Positions 27,252 to 35,384 of a DNA stretch of 64,000 nucleotides are shown here, one piece after another (position 1 is the first letter of the stretch; every line of letters begins with the position of its first letter). Origin of the DNA: Brevibacillus sp. (lineage in GTDB: Bacteria > Bacillota > Bacilli > Brevibacillales > Brevibacillaceae); the NCBI GenBank assembly GCA_017656235.1, contig JACDOF010000001.1:310001-374000 (forward strand), read 5' to 3'. The position numbers and the translations under genes are program-made. The notes beneath the pieces were generated by a model that searched no databases, had not been told where the DNA came from, and worked only from the letters and a program-made list of their open reading frames with translations.

Positions 27252-27890
27252 ATGAGCAGAACACACACAGAAGAGTATATCGTAGAAACTTCAGTTAAAG
27301 ATCCGGAGTTGGTTGAAAAGAGAAGAGCCGAAATTATTGATGCTGCAGTAAAAGTTTTTTCAGAAAAGGGTTATCATGCGACAACAACCAAGGAAATAGC
27401 GGATTTAGCAGCCATGAATGTAGGGACTATGTTTCAATATGTAAAAAATAAGCAGGACATATTGTATCTTGTTTGTTGCCATATTCATTCACTGATTGAA
27501 GAAGCGTTGTTTGCAGTTGCAGTAGAGGATCTCGATTCTATGGAAATGATTTCTAAATCTGTTGCGGCTCTTTATCGGATTGTGGATCAAGTTTCGGATT
27601 ACGTCGTTCTCATGTATCAGGAAACCTCTTCGTTAGATAAAGCGGCCCGAAGCTCATTCCTCAACAGAGAACAAAGGTTGTGCAACCATCTTGAGAACCA
27701 AATTAAAAAAGGTATTGAAAGTGGAGTTTTTAAGGTTGATCCCGAATCTGTTTCTCTTATAGCTGAAGATATTCTTGTCCAGGCTCAAATGTGGGCTTTT
27801 CGGCGCTGGTCCCTATCGAAAAAATATACCTTGGAGAGTTACATTACCACAAGAATTCAATTATTAAAAACTCTTTTATATCAATCATAA
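27252..27890 (+). CDS. TetR/AcrR-family transcriptional regulator
   Basis: A 212-residue TetR repressor. The N-terminal domain has RRAEIIDAAVKVFSEKGYHA and TTKEIADLAAMNVGTMFQYV, the classic helix-turn-helix. The C-terminal ligand domain resembles the FadR/YsiA type in length, but the ligand is not deducible. Codons are AT-rich compared with the flanking chromosome, suggesting transfer together with the HpaB-family gene and isochorismatase downstream. A ribosome binding site AAAGAGGG precedes the ATG. Confidence 0.9.
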   Translation: MSRTHTEEYIVETSVKDPELVEKRRAEIIDAAVKVFSEKGYHATTTKEIADLAAMNVGTMFQYVKNKQDILYLVCCHIHSLIEEALFAVAVEDLDSMEMISKSVAALYRIVDQVSDYVVLMYQETSSLDKAARSSFLNREQRLCNHLENQIKKGIESGVFKVDPESVSLIAEDILVQAQMWAFRRWSLSKKYTLESYITTRIQLLKTLLYQS

Positions 27891-27899
27891 GAGTTTTTT
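27867..27899 (+). terminator. intrinsic terminator of tetR
   Basis: AAAACTCTT and AAGAGTTTT form a 9-bp stem overlapping the last tetR codons, ending in six T. Confidence 0.7.
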
Positions 27900-27953
27900 C
27901 TTTTCCAGCTGACAAATAAGTGGGTAAAAGGGGAATGGTGCTGTTCTCTGGTT

Positions 27954-27985
27954 TTGTTTGCGTTTTTACTGACTGACTAATCAGT
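27954..27985 (+). promoter_or_regulatory. HpaB-family gene promoter region with TetR-like operator
   Basis: ACTGACTAATCAGT (27972-27985) is a near-palindrome sharing the CTGAC-NN-RTCAG pattern of the operator in front of tetR. It covers the expected -10 zone downstream of TTGTTT (27954-27959). This links the TetR protein to this gene. Confidence 0.5.
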
Positions 27986-28009
27986 ATGTAAACAGGAGGA
28001 GAAAAGAGC

Positions 28010-29539
28010 ATGAAACTCATGACCGGTAGGGAATATGTTTTAAGCCTTAAAGAGTACGATCCTGATATTCAAGTAAAAGGGAAGAAAGTTAAAAGTGTCC
28101 CAGACGAGCCCTTATTTAAACCGGGTATTAACGCTATAGCTGTGACCTACGAGTTAGCACAACAAAAGAAACATCAAGATATTATGTTAGCTACCCTGGA
28201 AGATGGAACAAAGGTAAATCGATTAAATGCCCTTGACTTTAGCACAGATGATTTGTTAAAGAAACTGGAAATGGTTCGTTTGATTTGCAAGTGGACGGGG
28301 TGTGGACAACGGTACCTGATGCACGATGCACTTGGTGCACTGGCCGAAATCACAGCAATAATCGACTCGAATAAAAAAACCGACTATTTTTCAGTGTTTA
28401 AAGATTATTTACGGCATGTTCAGAAACATGACCTGACATGCGGAACGGCTGTTACAGATGCAAAAGGGGACAGAAGCAAACGGCCTCATGAACAAGCAGA
28501 TCCAAACTTGTATGTGCGTGTGGTTGAAAAAAATCAGAAAGGAATCATTGTTTGCGGGGCAAAAGCCAATATTACCGGTGCTCCTTATGTTCATGAACTT
28601 ATTGTTCTGCCCACCCGTGCCATGCTGAGAGAAGATGAGGACTATGCCGTGTCTTTTGCCGTTCCGATTGACGCACCTGGTTTAAAAATCATCGCAAAAC
28701 CGGCTGGACGTCCAGATGACGCCGAAGCTCCGTTTAGCTCCAATTTTGGGCAATCTACTGCACTTGTCATATTTAACGATGTTTTTGTTCCTTGGGACAG
28801 GGTTTTTCTGTGTGGTGAATGGGAATATACCGGGAAATTGGCAGAGGCATTTGCTAATCATCACCGACATTCGTGTATTGGTGCCCGTGCAGGATTGGGA
28901 GATATGATCATTGGGGCATCGGCACTTATGGCGGAATATAATGGTCTTCCTCACACTGATGTTCCACATATCCGCAGAAGCATTGGCGAACTGATTCGAC
29001 TTACCGAAGGGTTTTACGCAACGGGAGTCGCCGCTTCTGTTTATGGACGTAAAACGGTGGCCGGTAATTACGTACCGGATTCGGTACTATCCAACATTGG
29101 AAAGCTGATGTTGGCGGAACAAGTCTATGATGTTTTCCGTATTGCACATGAAATAAGCGGAGGTATCGTTGCAACGGCTCCAACTCCGGAAGACATTGCG
29201 ATACCGGAAGCTGGAGAATTAATAGATCGGTACTTGGTTGGAAAGCATGGTGTAACTGCGGAGGAGCGGATCAAAATGGCACGGTTTATCGAGGATTTGA
29301 CCGCCTCGAAGGAAGGTGGATTTTACTCCGTTATCAGCCTCCATGGCGGAGGATCGCCAGAAGCAATGAGAATGTCAGCAGTTCGAAATTATGATATTGA
29401 AAGTCAAAAGGAACATATTTTACAGAAACTGGCATGCTTTGCGAAAGTAGAAGGAACATGCAAGGGGTGTGAAACATGTGTAAATGACGAACTGTGCGGA
29501 GAAGATTGTGAGTCAGTAATTCTTAAGGAGGGGCATTAA
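28010..29539 (+). CDS. HpaB-family oxidoreductase (4-hydroxyphenylacetate 3-hydroxylase / 4-hydroxybutyryl-CoA dehydratase superfamily)
   Basis: A 509-residue flavin-fold protein. TDAKGDRSKRPHEQ near 149 and the central acyl-CoA-dehydrogenase-like barrel place it in the HpaB/AbfD superfamily. In 4-hydroxybutyryl-CoA dehydratase the [4Fe-4S] ligands are two Cys spaced Cx3C and a His-x6-Cys. Here the matching positions read C98-x3-Y102 and H285-x6-A292, so two Cys are gone. The C-terminus adds a Cys-rich tail, CKGCETC followed by two further Cys, which I do not know in this family. The reaction is therefore unassigned. Strong ribosome binding site AGGAGGAG. AT-rich, likely acquired. Confidence 0.8.
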   Translation: MKLMTGREYVLSLKEYDPDIQVKGKKVKSVPDEPLFKPGINAIAVTYELAQQKKHQDIMLATLEDGTKVNRLNALDFSTDDLLKKLEMVRLICKWTGCGQRYLMHDALGALAEITAIIDSNKKTDYFSVFKDYLRHVQKHDLTCGTAVTDAKGDRSKRPHEQADPNLYVRVVEKNQKGIIVCGAKANITGAPYVHELIVLPTRAMLREDEDYAVSFAVPIDAPGLKIIAKPAGRPDDAEAPFSSNFGQSTALVIFNDVFVPWDRVFLCGEWEYTGKLAEAFANHHRHSCIGARAGLGDMIIGASALMAEYNGLPHTDVPHIRRSIGELIRLTEGFYATGVAASVYGRKTVAGNYVPDSVLSNIGKLMLAEQVYDVFRIAHEISGGIVATAPTPEDIAIPEAGELIDRYLVGKHGVTAEERIKMARFIEDLTASKEGGFYSVISLHGGGSPEAMRMSAVRNYDIESQKEHILQKLACFAKVEGTCKGCETCVNDELCGEDCESVILKEGH

Positions 29540-29682
29540 TTAAAAAAGTTTGGGTGAATGGTATGCATGATAAGCAATACGAAATCGGTATGCTGGATCA
29601 GCAAGCAAATTTGAAGGACTACGAACAAGCCTGCCAATCTATGGCTATAATACGTCGCGGACTGGCTATTTCGTTCGGATGA
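29539..29682 (+). CDS. possible small protein overlapping the HpaB-family stop
   Basis: A frame of 47 codons with no family resemblance begins with ATT at 29539, one base into the upstream stop and 8 nt after AAGGAGG. The first ordinary start codon in frame is a GTG at 29554, followed by VNGMHDKQYEIGM. The strong ribosome binding site is otherwise unexplained, as no ATG follows it at a proper distance. It may be a coupled small subunit, or a relic. Low confidence. Confidence 0.3.
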   Translation: MKKVWVNGMHDKQYEIGMLDQQANLKDYEQACQSMAIIRRGLAISFG

Positions 29683-29737
29683 GATATCAAACAAATTTTT
29701 TGTCACTCAAATTCCGTCAACATTTGGGGGTGTGATG

Positions 29738-30277
29738 ATGCTTAGTAGAGAACAGACGTTACTGGTGTTGGTTGACGTACAAGGAAAATTGGCGAGGATT
29801 GTGCATGACAGCGAAACTTTAATAGAAAATTTGGGAAAATTGATTCAAGGTTTGCGTATTCTTGGTGTTCCGATTATTTGGCTTGAACAGTATCCCGAGG
29901 GTTTAGGATCAACAATTGAGGAAGTGGCACAATATTTATCAGGAATCAAACCGATTCGAAAAATTTCTTTTAATGCTTGCGACAACGAAACATTTACACA
30001 GGCTGTAAAGGAGACAGGACGGCAGCAAATACTGGTTGCAGGAATCGAAACCCATATCTGTGTATATCAAACGTCAACAGGGTTGAAAGAATTGGGTTAT
30101 GAGGTTCAGGTTGTTGCGGATGCTGTATCTTCCCGTACCTTAGCAAACAAAGAAATTGGGCTCGAGAAAATAAAATCAGCTGGTATTGCATGGACTAGTG
30201 TCGAAACCGCGCTGTTCGAATTAATGAAAATTGCAGAAGGGGATCATTTTAAGCAAATAATAAAATTGCTCAAATAA
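29738..30277 (+). CDS. isochorismatase-family cysteine hydrolase
   Basis: About 179 residues. The catalytic set of the family is visible: Asp in LVDVQGKL, Lys in IRKISFNACD, and Cys in GIETHICVYQTS near residue 107. The subgroup close to YcaC/hydrolase-like proteins acts on amides or N-carbamoyl compounds, but the substrate is not clear. Start chosen at ATG 29738, 7 nt from GGGGG; GTG 29732 and ATG 29735 are alternatives. Follows the HpaB-family gene on the same strand and is also AT-rich, so a shared catabolic route is possible. Confidence 0.87.
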   Translation: MLSREQTLLVLVDVQGKLARIVHDSETLIENLGKLIQGLRILGVPIIWLEQYPEGLGSTIEEVAQYLSGIKPIRKISFNACDNETFTQAVKETGRQQILVAGIETHICVYQTSTGLKELGYEVQVVADAVSSRTLANKEIGLEKIKSAGIAWTSVETALFELMKIAEGDHFKQIIKLLK

Positions 30278-30489
30278 TACCATGTATCGGAACACGGACC
30301 GAGGGGCGAAGCCTTTCACAAGAACATGGTTCTCCCGTGGTCTGACCTCGTTACAGGTCGATCGGCCGCTTTTGCACATGAACGGCGATGAGAGGGACGT
30401 CTCTACGGGACCAACAGGTGATGCAAGAATTACTACTCATACAAAAGAAATTCCGGGACAATTTATTGGTATGTGATCTGAATTACGAT

Positions 30490-30939
30490 TTGCGTACCAT
30501 ACTATGTGTTTTGGCCCTGTTCCTGTTGGTAACCGGTTGTGCCCAGCAATCCCAATCAGAGACGAAAGCCAAGTCGGCCGCAGAAGATCCTCTTTGCAAT
30601 CCCACACCGGTCCGCCATTTTGATTTGGAACAAAAAGCGAAATCGATTACGGAAGAAGTGGACGGCATTGACCAAGCAGTTGCCGTGCAAATCGACAAGG
30701 AATTGGACGTCGCCATCCAGGTGAGCAACTTCAATCGCCTCCGCTTGGAATCCATCAGAAAAGAAGTCGCTCAGAAATTAAAAGCTGCGTTTCCCAGTGC
30801 AAGTATTCATGTATCATCCGATAAAAAGATAATGAATGACCTGGAGAAACTAAACAAAACGCCTTGGTCCATTAAGCGCGAGGAAGCGTGCAAACAGAAG
30901 AAAAACCTGATACGAATTGAAAAACAGATGAAGGGATGA
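30490..30939 (+). CDS. YhcN/YlaJ-type sporulation lipoprotein
   Basis: A lipoprotein signal is clear: MRTILCVLALFLLVTGC, with the lipobox LVTGC. The mature part has the YhcN/YlaJ pattern (KAKSITEEVDGIDQAVAVQI, then RLESIRKEVAQKLKAAFP), a family found in spore membranes or cortex of Bacillales. The TTG at 30490 places the signal peptide at the N-terminus but has no ribosome binding site. ATG 30421 or 30388 would add an odd polar leader. The 5' end may have been altered by a rearrangement. Confidence 0.75.
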   Translation: MRTILCVLALFLLVTGCAQQSQSETKAKSAAEDPLCNPTPVRHFDLEQKAKSITEEVDGIDQAVAVQIDKELDVAIQVSNFNRLRLESIRKEVAQKLKAAFPSASIHVSSDKKIMNDLEKLNKTPWSIKREEACKQKKNLIRIEKQMKG

Positions 30940-31003
30940 AGTCACCCCCATAACGTCCAGGGGGGCATTTGATCTGACCGTTCGCCAGATTCGTACGGAG
31001 GAA

Positions 31004-31029
31004 AAGCCCTTCTCAAATGAGGAGGGCTT
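31004..31029 (-). terminator. terminator of the SDR gene
   Basis: An 11-bp stem with one mismatch and a 4-nt loop. On the minus strand it ends in TTTT and lies 33 nt past the SDR stop. Confidence 0.6.
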
Positions 31030-31061
31030 AGATGTCAGTACAAAAACTGCGCAGCGCTCCG

Positions 31062-31868
31062 TTACCGGGCGTTGGGCCGCTTGACGGCAGGCTTCAATTC
31101 TTGTATGTGACGGACGATTCGCGTTACCGTTTTACGCGGCAATAACCTTACACTAAAGGACAGAAGGCGATTTTTCATCCCCGGTATGACAACCGTTTTG
31201 CCCTGCAGAAAACCTTGATAGCCGATGCGAGCCACTTCTTCTGCACTCATAGTGCCGGCGGTTTGAAACAGCTTTGATTGTTCCAGATTTGCCCTTTCGC
31301 TAAAACCGGTTATGGTAGGTCCCGGGCATAGAGCGGTTACGGTTACTCCGGTACCTTTCACTTCATTCGCCAGCGCTTCAGTGAAGGACAGAACATACGC
31401 TTTTGTTGCGTAATAGACAGCCATGAGCGGTCCCGGTTGAAAGGCGGCTGTCGAGGCGACGTTTAGGATCCCTCCACGGCGATTGCGTATCATTTCAGGC
31501 AAAAAGAGTTTCGTCAGCGCAGTTAAGGTCTTAATATTTAGGTCGATCATGTTTAGTTCGTCTTTGAGATCCGTGTCAATAAACTCGCCGTATAAGCCAA
31601 AGCCAGCATTGTTAATCAAGAAATCGACCTGGATGCCTTCTTGTCTAAGTTCTTCTTGGATTTCGAACGCTTTGGACGGGTCCTCCAAATCTTTCACGAT
31701 CACTTTTACTTGGATTGTGTACCGGGCAGAAAGTTCTGCAGCAAGCCGCTGCAGTTTATCCGCGCTGCGAGCAATCAGGATCAGGTGATGCCCATCTTTT
31801 GCAAAACACTCAGCCAATTCCTTTCCGATTCCGTTTGAAGCCCCTGTAATCAGTACGGTTCCCTTCAT
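31062..31868 (-). CDS. short-chain dehydrogenase/reductase
   Basis: A classical SDR of 268 residues. TGASNGIGKELAECFAKDG near residue 7 is the NAD(P) motif, NNAGFG near 88 and YYATKAYVLSFTEALANEV near 155 carry the active Tyr and Lys. The C-terminal region after 230 is basic with a hydrophobic patch, as in the YqjQ/DltE-like subgroup. The ATG at 31868 has GGGAGGA 9 nt upstream. Co-directional with the ArsR gene 78 nt upstream, probably its target. Confidence 0.88.
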   Translation of the reverse strand: MKGTVLITGASNGIGKELAECFAKDGHHLILIARSADKLQRLAAELSARYTIQVKVIVKDLEDPSKAFEIQEELRQEGIQVDFLINNAGFGLYGEFIDTDLKDELNMIDLNIKTLTALTKLFLPEMIRNRRGGILNVASTAAFQPGPLMAVYYATKAYVLSFTEALANEVKGTGVTVTALCPGPTITGFSERANLEQSKLFQTAGTMSAEEVARIGYQGFLQGKTVVIPGMKNRLLSFSVRLLPRKTVTRIVRHIQELKPAVKRPNAR

Positions 31869-31946
31869 AAAGAACATTCCTCCCATTTCATGCAAAGCAA
31901 TTGTCTATTCGTTTAAACTGTTAAACCTATGTGGCAAAAACCGACC

Positions 31947-32267
31947 TTACAAGCACGTTTCTTCTACAGCTTGGATGAGTTCCTTTAACAGGGTGACCGC
32001 ATCCTCCACTTCGAGGGCATAATAATTTTCCGTGCCCTTGCGGTTTACACAGACCAATCCCGTTTCACGCAAAATCTTGAGGTGGTGCGAGATTGCCGGC
32101 CTTGACAATGGAATTTGTTCAGCAATCTGATTTACATTTAGACACTCGTGATCAGCAAGAAGAAGAAGAATGCTTTGACGCATGCGATCCCCTAACGCTT
32201 GAAAAAGCGGGGTACATTTGCGGAACAGTTCCAGAGCATCCCCATGTGCGGCTGATGATCCTTTCAT
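31947..32267 (-). CDS. ArsR-family transcriptional regulator
   Basis: About 106 residues. FQALGDRMRQSILLLLADHE, QIAEQIPLSRPAISHHLKIL and RETGLVCVNRKGTENYYAL give the ArsR winged helix in order. No paired cysteines for metal sensing are visible near the recognition helix. Start at ATG 32267 with GGAG 7 nt before; GTG 32273 is the alternative. Forms a two-gene unit with the SDR. The 349-nt gap to comM holds no other convincing gene. Confidence 0.88.
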   Translation of the reverse strand: MKGSSAAHGDALELFRKCTPLFQALGDRMRQSILLLLADHECLNVNQIAEQIPLSRPAISHHLKILRETGLVCVNRKGTENYYALEVEDAVTLLKELIQAVEETCL

Positions 32268-32616
32268 ATCCACACTCCATTCATCGCTTTTCTCTCAAAC
32301 TTGGATCCGCAATCTGATTTTGACTCGTAAACATGGATTCCAAACCGATTGCGCCGTTTTTGACATTCAGCCCACCTTTCGTTCATGCGTTTAATCCTTT
32401 AACCCAACGTATCCTACTATAAACCAAACTCTTTCACATGTCCACCCGGATGTTGCTGTCCGTTTGCCCTTTACGGAAAAACAGCTTACAAGTTTGATGA
32501 CATGGAAAGGGACGAGCGAACATTTCAAAATGGGACCGTTTTCGAGGCAGCCGTCAAGTTTTTTTGCAGCGTGTCCTGTCTTTTTGTACGCTGTGTACGA
32601 AGAAGGAGGAGACGCC

Positions 32617-34176
32617 ATGTACGCGCGCACGGATTCGGGAACCGTACACGGAATAGAGGGCATCACCGTTGCGGTTGAAGTGGATTTGGCCAATGGACTG
32701 CCGCAATTTGACGTGGTCGGTCTGGGGGGATCGGCGGTAAAAGAGGCACGCAATCGTGTTCGGGCTGCCCTGCGCAACAGCGGGTTTCAGTTTCCCCTGC
32801 AGCGGATTACGGTAAATCTGGCTCCGGCCGATCTGCGCAAGGAAGGTTCCGCTTTTGACCTGGCCATTGCGCTCGGCATTTTGCTGGCGTCCGGACAAAT
32901 ACCGGCGCGTGATGTTCCCACCTTGATTTTGGGTGAACTTACGCTGGAAGGAGCGCTGCGCCCTGTGCCGGGTGTGCTGCCCATTCTGCTGGAAGCGAAG
33001 CGTCAGGGATTTACCCAAGTCATCCTGCCAAAACAAAATGAGGCAGAAGCAGAGCTGGTTCCGTTAACCATACTGCCCGCTGCCCATCTGAATGATGCGG
33101 TTCAGTTATGGAAACAGAAAAAACGTCTGCGAGGAAATGGGGGCAAGAATATTGAGACTGCTTACGCACAAGTGCTGCGCCAACACCCGGATCAGCACAA
33201 CCGTCAACCTGATTTCGCAGACGTGGTTGGACAGGCGGCGGTCAAACGCGGCCTGGAAGTGGCGGCAGCCGGGTTTCACAATGTTCTGTTAATCGGCCCG
33301 CCAGGTTCGGGAAAGACCCTTTTGGCCAATTGTCTGCCAACCATCATGCCGCAGATGAGTCTGGACGAATCGTTGAACGTAACGAAAATATACAGTATTG
33401 CCGGACAGCTAACAAATTCTGGCGGCTTGATGACCACAAGACCGTTTCGCGCCCCTCACCATACGGTGACGCCGGTGGCTTTGATCGGGGGAGGTGCGCA
33501 TGCACCGCGACCCGGTGAGTGCAGCCTGGCGCACTGCGGTATCCTGTTTTTGGATGAGATGCCGGAGTTTTCTCGCCATGCGTTGGAAGTTCTGCGCCAA
33601 CCGCTGGAGTCGGGAAGCGTTACCGTTGCCAGAGCAAGACAGGTGTTCACCTACCCGGCCCGATTTTTGCTGGTAGGCAGCATGAATCCCTGTCCCTGCG
33701 GTTTCTATGGTTCCCGGGACCAGGGAGAATGCATCTGCACACCTCTGGAGATCCAAAAATACCGGGCCAAGCTGTCCGGGCCGCTGCTGGACCGGATCGA
33801 CCTGCATCTGGAAGTTCCCCGAGTGCCGGTAAAGCTGCTGCAGGAGCGGCCACAAGCGGAGTCGTCCGAAGAGATACGCCGCAGGGTGGAAGTGGCGAGG
33901 TCGATTCAATACGAGCGTTACCGGCACCGCCCCGCCGCTCCCTTCAACAGCGCCATGACCGGCCAGGAACTGCGCCGTTACGCCGAAGTGGACAAGGAAG
34001 GGCAGGAACTGCTTCGCCTCGCTTTTGAGACGCTCGGTTTAAGCGCCCGCGCTCACGACCGGATCGTCAAGGTGGCCCGCACCATTGCCGATCTGGCGGG
34101 AGCGGAGCGCATTGAAGCCGCCCATGTGGCGGAAGCGATCCGGTACCGGGCACTGGATCGCGGGGTGATGGGGTGA
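32617..34176 (+). CDS. comM: ComM/YifB family Mg-chelatase-like AAA+ ATPase
   Basis: A 519-residue helicase-like ATPase. In Vibrio and Haemophilus ComM drives branch migration during natural transformation. An N-terminal Lon-protease-like fold domain with VEVDLANGLPQFDVVGLGG is followed by Walker A GPPGSGKTLLANCLP near 231 and Walker B LFLDEMPEF near 311. A Cys cluster CPCGFYGSRDQGEC near 357 may bind zinc. An AAGGAGGAGACGCC site fixes the ATG at 32617. Its first 45 nt and upstream 80 nt occur again, degenerated, at 25369-25488. Confidence 0.93.
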   Translation: MYARTDSGTVHGIEGITVAVEVDLANGLPQFDVVGLGGSAVKEARNRVRAALRNSGFQFPLQRITVNLAPADLRKEGSAFDLAIALGILLASGQIPARDVPTLILGELTLEGALRPVPGVLPILLEAKRQGFTQVILPKQNEAEAELVPLTILPAAHLNDAVQLWKQKKRLRGNGGKNIETAYAQVLRQHPDQHNRQPDFADVVGQAAVKRGLEVAAAGFHNVLLIGPPGSGKTLLANCLPTIMPQMSLDESLNVTKIYSIAGQLTNSGGLMTTRPFRAPHHTVTPVALIGGGAHAPRPGECSLAHCGILFLDEMPEFSRHALEVLRQPLESGSVTVARARQVFTYPARFLLVGSMNPCPCGFYGSRDQGECICTPLEIQKYRAKLSGPLLDRIDLHLEVPRVPVKLLQERPQAESSEEIRRRVEVARSIQYERYRHRPAAPFNSAMTGQELRRYAEVDKEGQELLRLAFETLGLSARAHDRIVKVARTIADLAGAERIEAAHVAEAIRYRALDRGVMG

Positions 34177-34344
34177 ACTGTCCGAAGAAAGGCGCAAGGG
34201 ACAATAAATACGGTTTGATCAGGAACCGAACCTCTTCTCTTACGATGTTCAGATTATGCCGGTGAATGGAGGATTTGCTTCGGGAAGGAGGAGGAGCAGG
34301 ATTGAAATGGAACGTGTCCGAACCGCAGCGGTTGATTACCAATC

Positions 34345-34660
34345 GGTTTGCGGCGTAGGCAGTGGCCGGTTAAGGAGGAGTCGAGCCCCGTTTGCATGGG
34401 CGAAGACCAAGGAAGGTGTGTAGAACTTGGATGGCAGCACCGAAGAACCTCCCGGAGTAGAGGGAGCGGTATGTTGAGAAAGTAGGTAACGGAACTGAGG
34501 AGACCCTCCTTGGCACTACCCGCAGGGAAGTAAAGCGGAAGCCTATAAGCGTACAGCGAAGTGGCACGGCCAAGTGAGAGTCGGCCGATGACTTCGTCAT
34601 CGTATCCCGAACAAGACGGGAAACGCTGGAAAGTATTCAGGTCATCATTTCACAAATTGA
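34345..34660 (+). mobile_element. group II intron-like 5' RNA fragment, no reverse transcriptase
   Basis: The stretch has features of the RNA upstream of group II intron reverse transcriptases: GGAGTCGAGCCCCGTTTGC, GGTAACGGAACTGAGGAGAC, and CGAACAAGACGGGAAACGC. No reverse transcriptase frame and no domain V-like hairpin follow, so it would be a truncated relic. Boundaries are approximate and the assignment rests on remembered sequence style. The rest of 34177-34891 contains only short decayed frames. Confidence 0.45.
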
Positions 34661-34891
34661 TTTATCGGAAACACGCATCCATACCGTTCCGGCCACATGA
34701 TGAGGCTGCAATCGTTCCACTAACAATTGTCGCCCAAATGGCTCCGCAATGTCGAGGATGCTAATGCTGAGAACCAGTTGGTAACCGCCTTCCATTGACG
34801 GAGAGCTGCTGTTTGATCTTCCCAAGCACATTCGATCCTTAAGTCAGGGAGATTTTAGTCATTTGAACGACTGACATTCGTCCTTCCGGGT

Positions 34892-35221
34892 TCAACCTTT
34901 TTGGTTGATTCGCTCCATGTGCCGACTTCCCCACTTAGCCATCACATCCAACAGCTCACGTGTGGATTGTCCATATTCGGTCAGGGAATACTCCACTTTA
35001 GGCGGTACCTGGGGATACACTTCGCGATGGACAATCCCTTCCTGTTCCAATTCTCTCAATTGCTGGGTCAACATTTTTTGTGTAATCTCAGGCATGTCCC
35101 TTTTTAACTCGCCAAACCGCTTTGCGCCTTCAGAAAGATGACAGAGAATAAGCGGTTTCCACTTGCCGCCGATCACTTTTAACGTACTTTCCACCGAGTT
35201 TTTAAATCGTTGATCTCCCAT
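34892..35221 (-). CDS. HxlR-family transcriptional regulator
   Basis: A 109-residue HxlR/MarR-like winged helix. [40 protein letters not shown] and [15 protein letters not shown] match family order. No conserved redox Cys apart from one in LILCHL. AAGGAGG precedes the ATG. Divergent from the nitrilase gene, with GAGTACT repeats in between that may be its operator. Confidence 0.9.
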   Translation of the reverse strand: MGDQRFKNSVESTLKVIGGKWKPLILCHLSEGAKRFGELKRDMPEITQKMLTQQLRELEQEGIVHREVYPQVPPKVEYSLTEYGQSTRELLDVMAKWGSRHMERINQKG

Positions 35222-35269
35222 GCGGAATGCCTCCTTGGTATTCTTTTATATACTACGTTACGAAAAAGT

Positions 35270-35293
35270 GAGTACTTGTTTGAGGAGAGTACT
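35270..35293. promoter_or_regulatory. GAGTACT direct repeats in the HxlR/nitrilase divergent region
   Basis: GAGTACT occurs at 35270-35276 and 35287-35293, 17 bp apart, overlapping a weak -35 TTGTTT for the + strand gene. Candidate HxlR operator; AGTACT is itself palindromic. Confidence 0.4.
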
Positions 35294-35384
35294 ATATACA
35301 ATAATAGCGGTATCATTTGTCCTGTACAGATTACTTTCAAGAAAACAGGAACATATAACAGACTCATTACGGGGAGGAATAAGT

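Noticed and set aside
28010-29539. Straight annotation as 4-hydroxybutyryl-CoA dehydratase
   Set aside because: Two of the four cluster ligands are replaced by Tyr and Ala, so that activity is not supported.
34370-34600. 76-codon minus-strand frame
   Set aside because: Falls in the intron-like RNA fragment; such frames are regularly mispredicted as hypothetical proteins in intron RNA.
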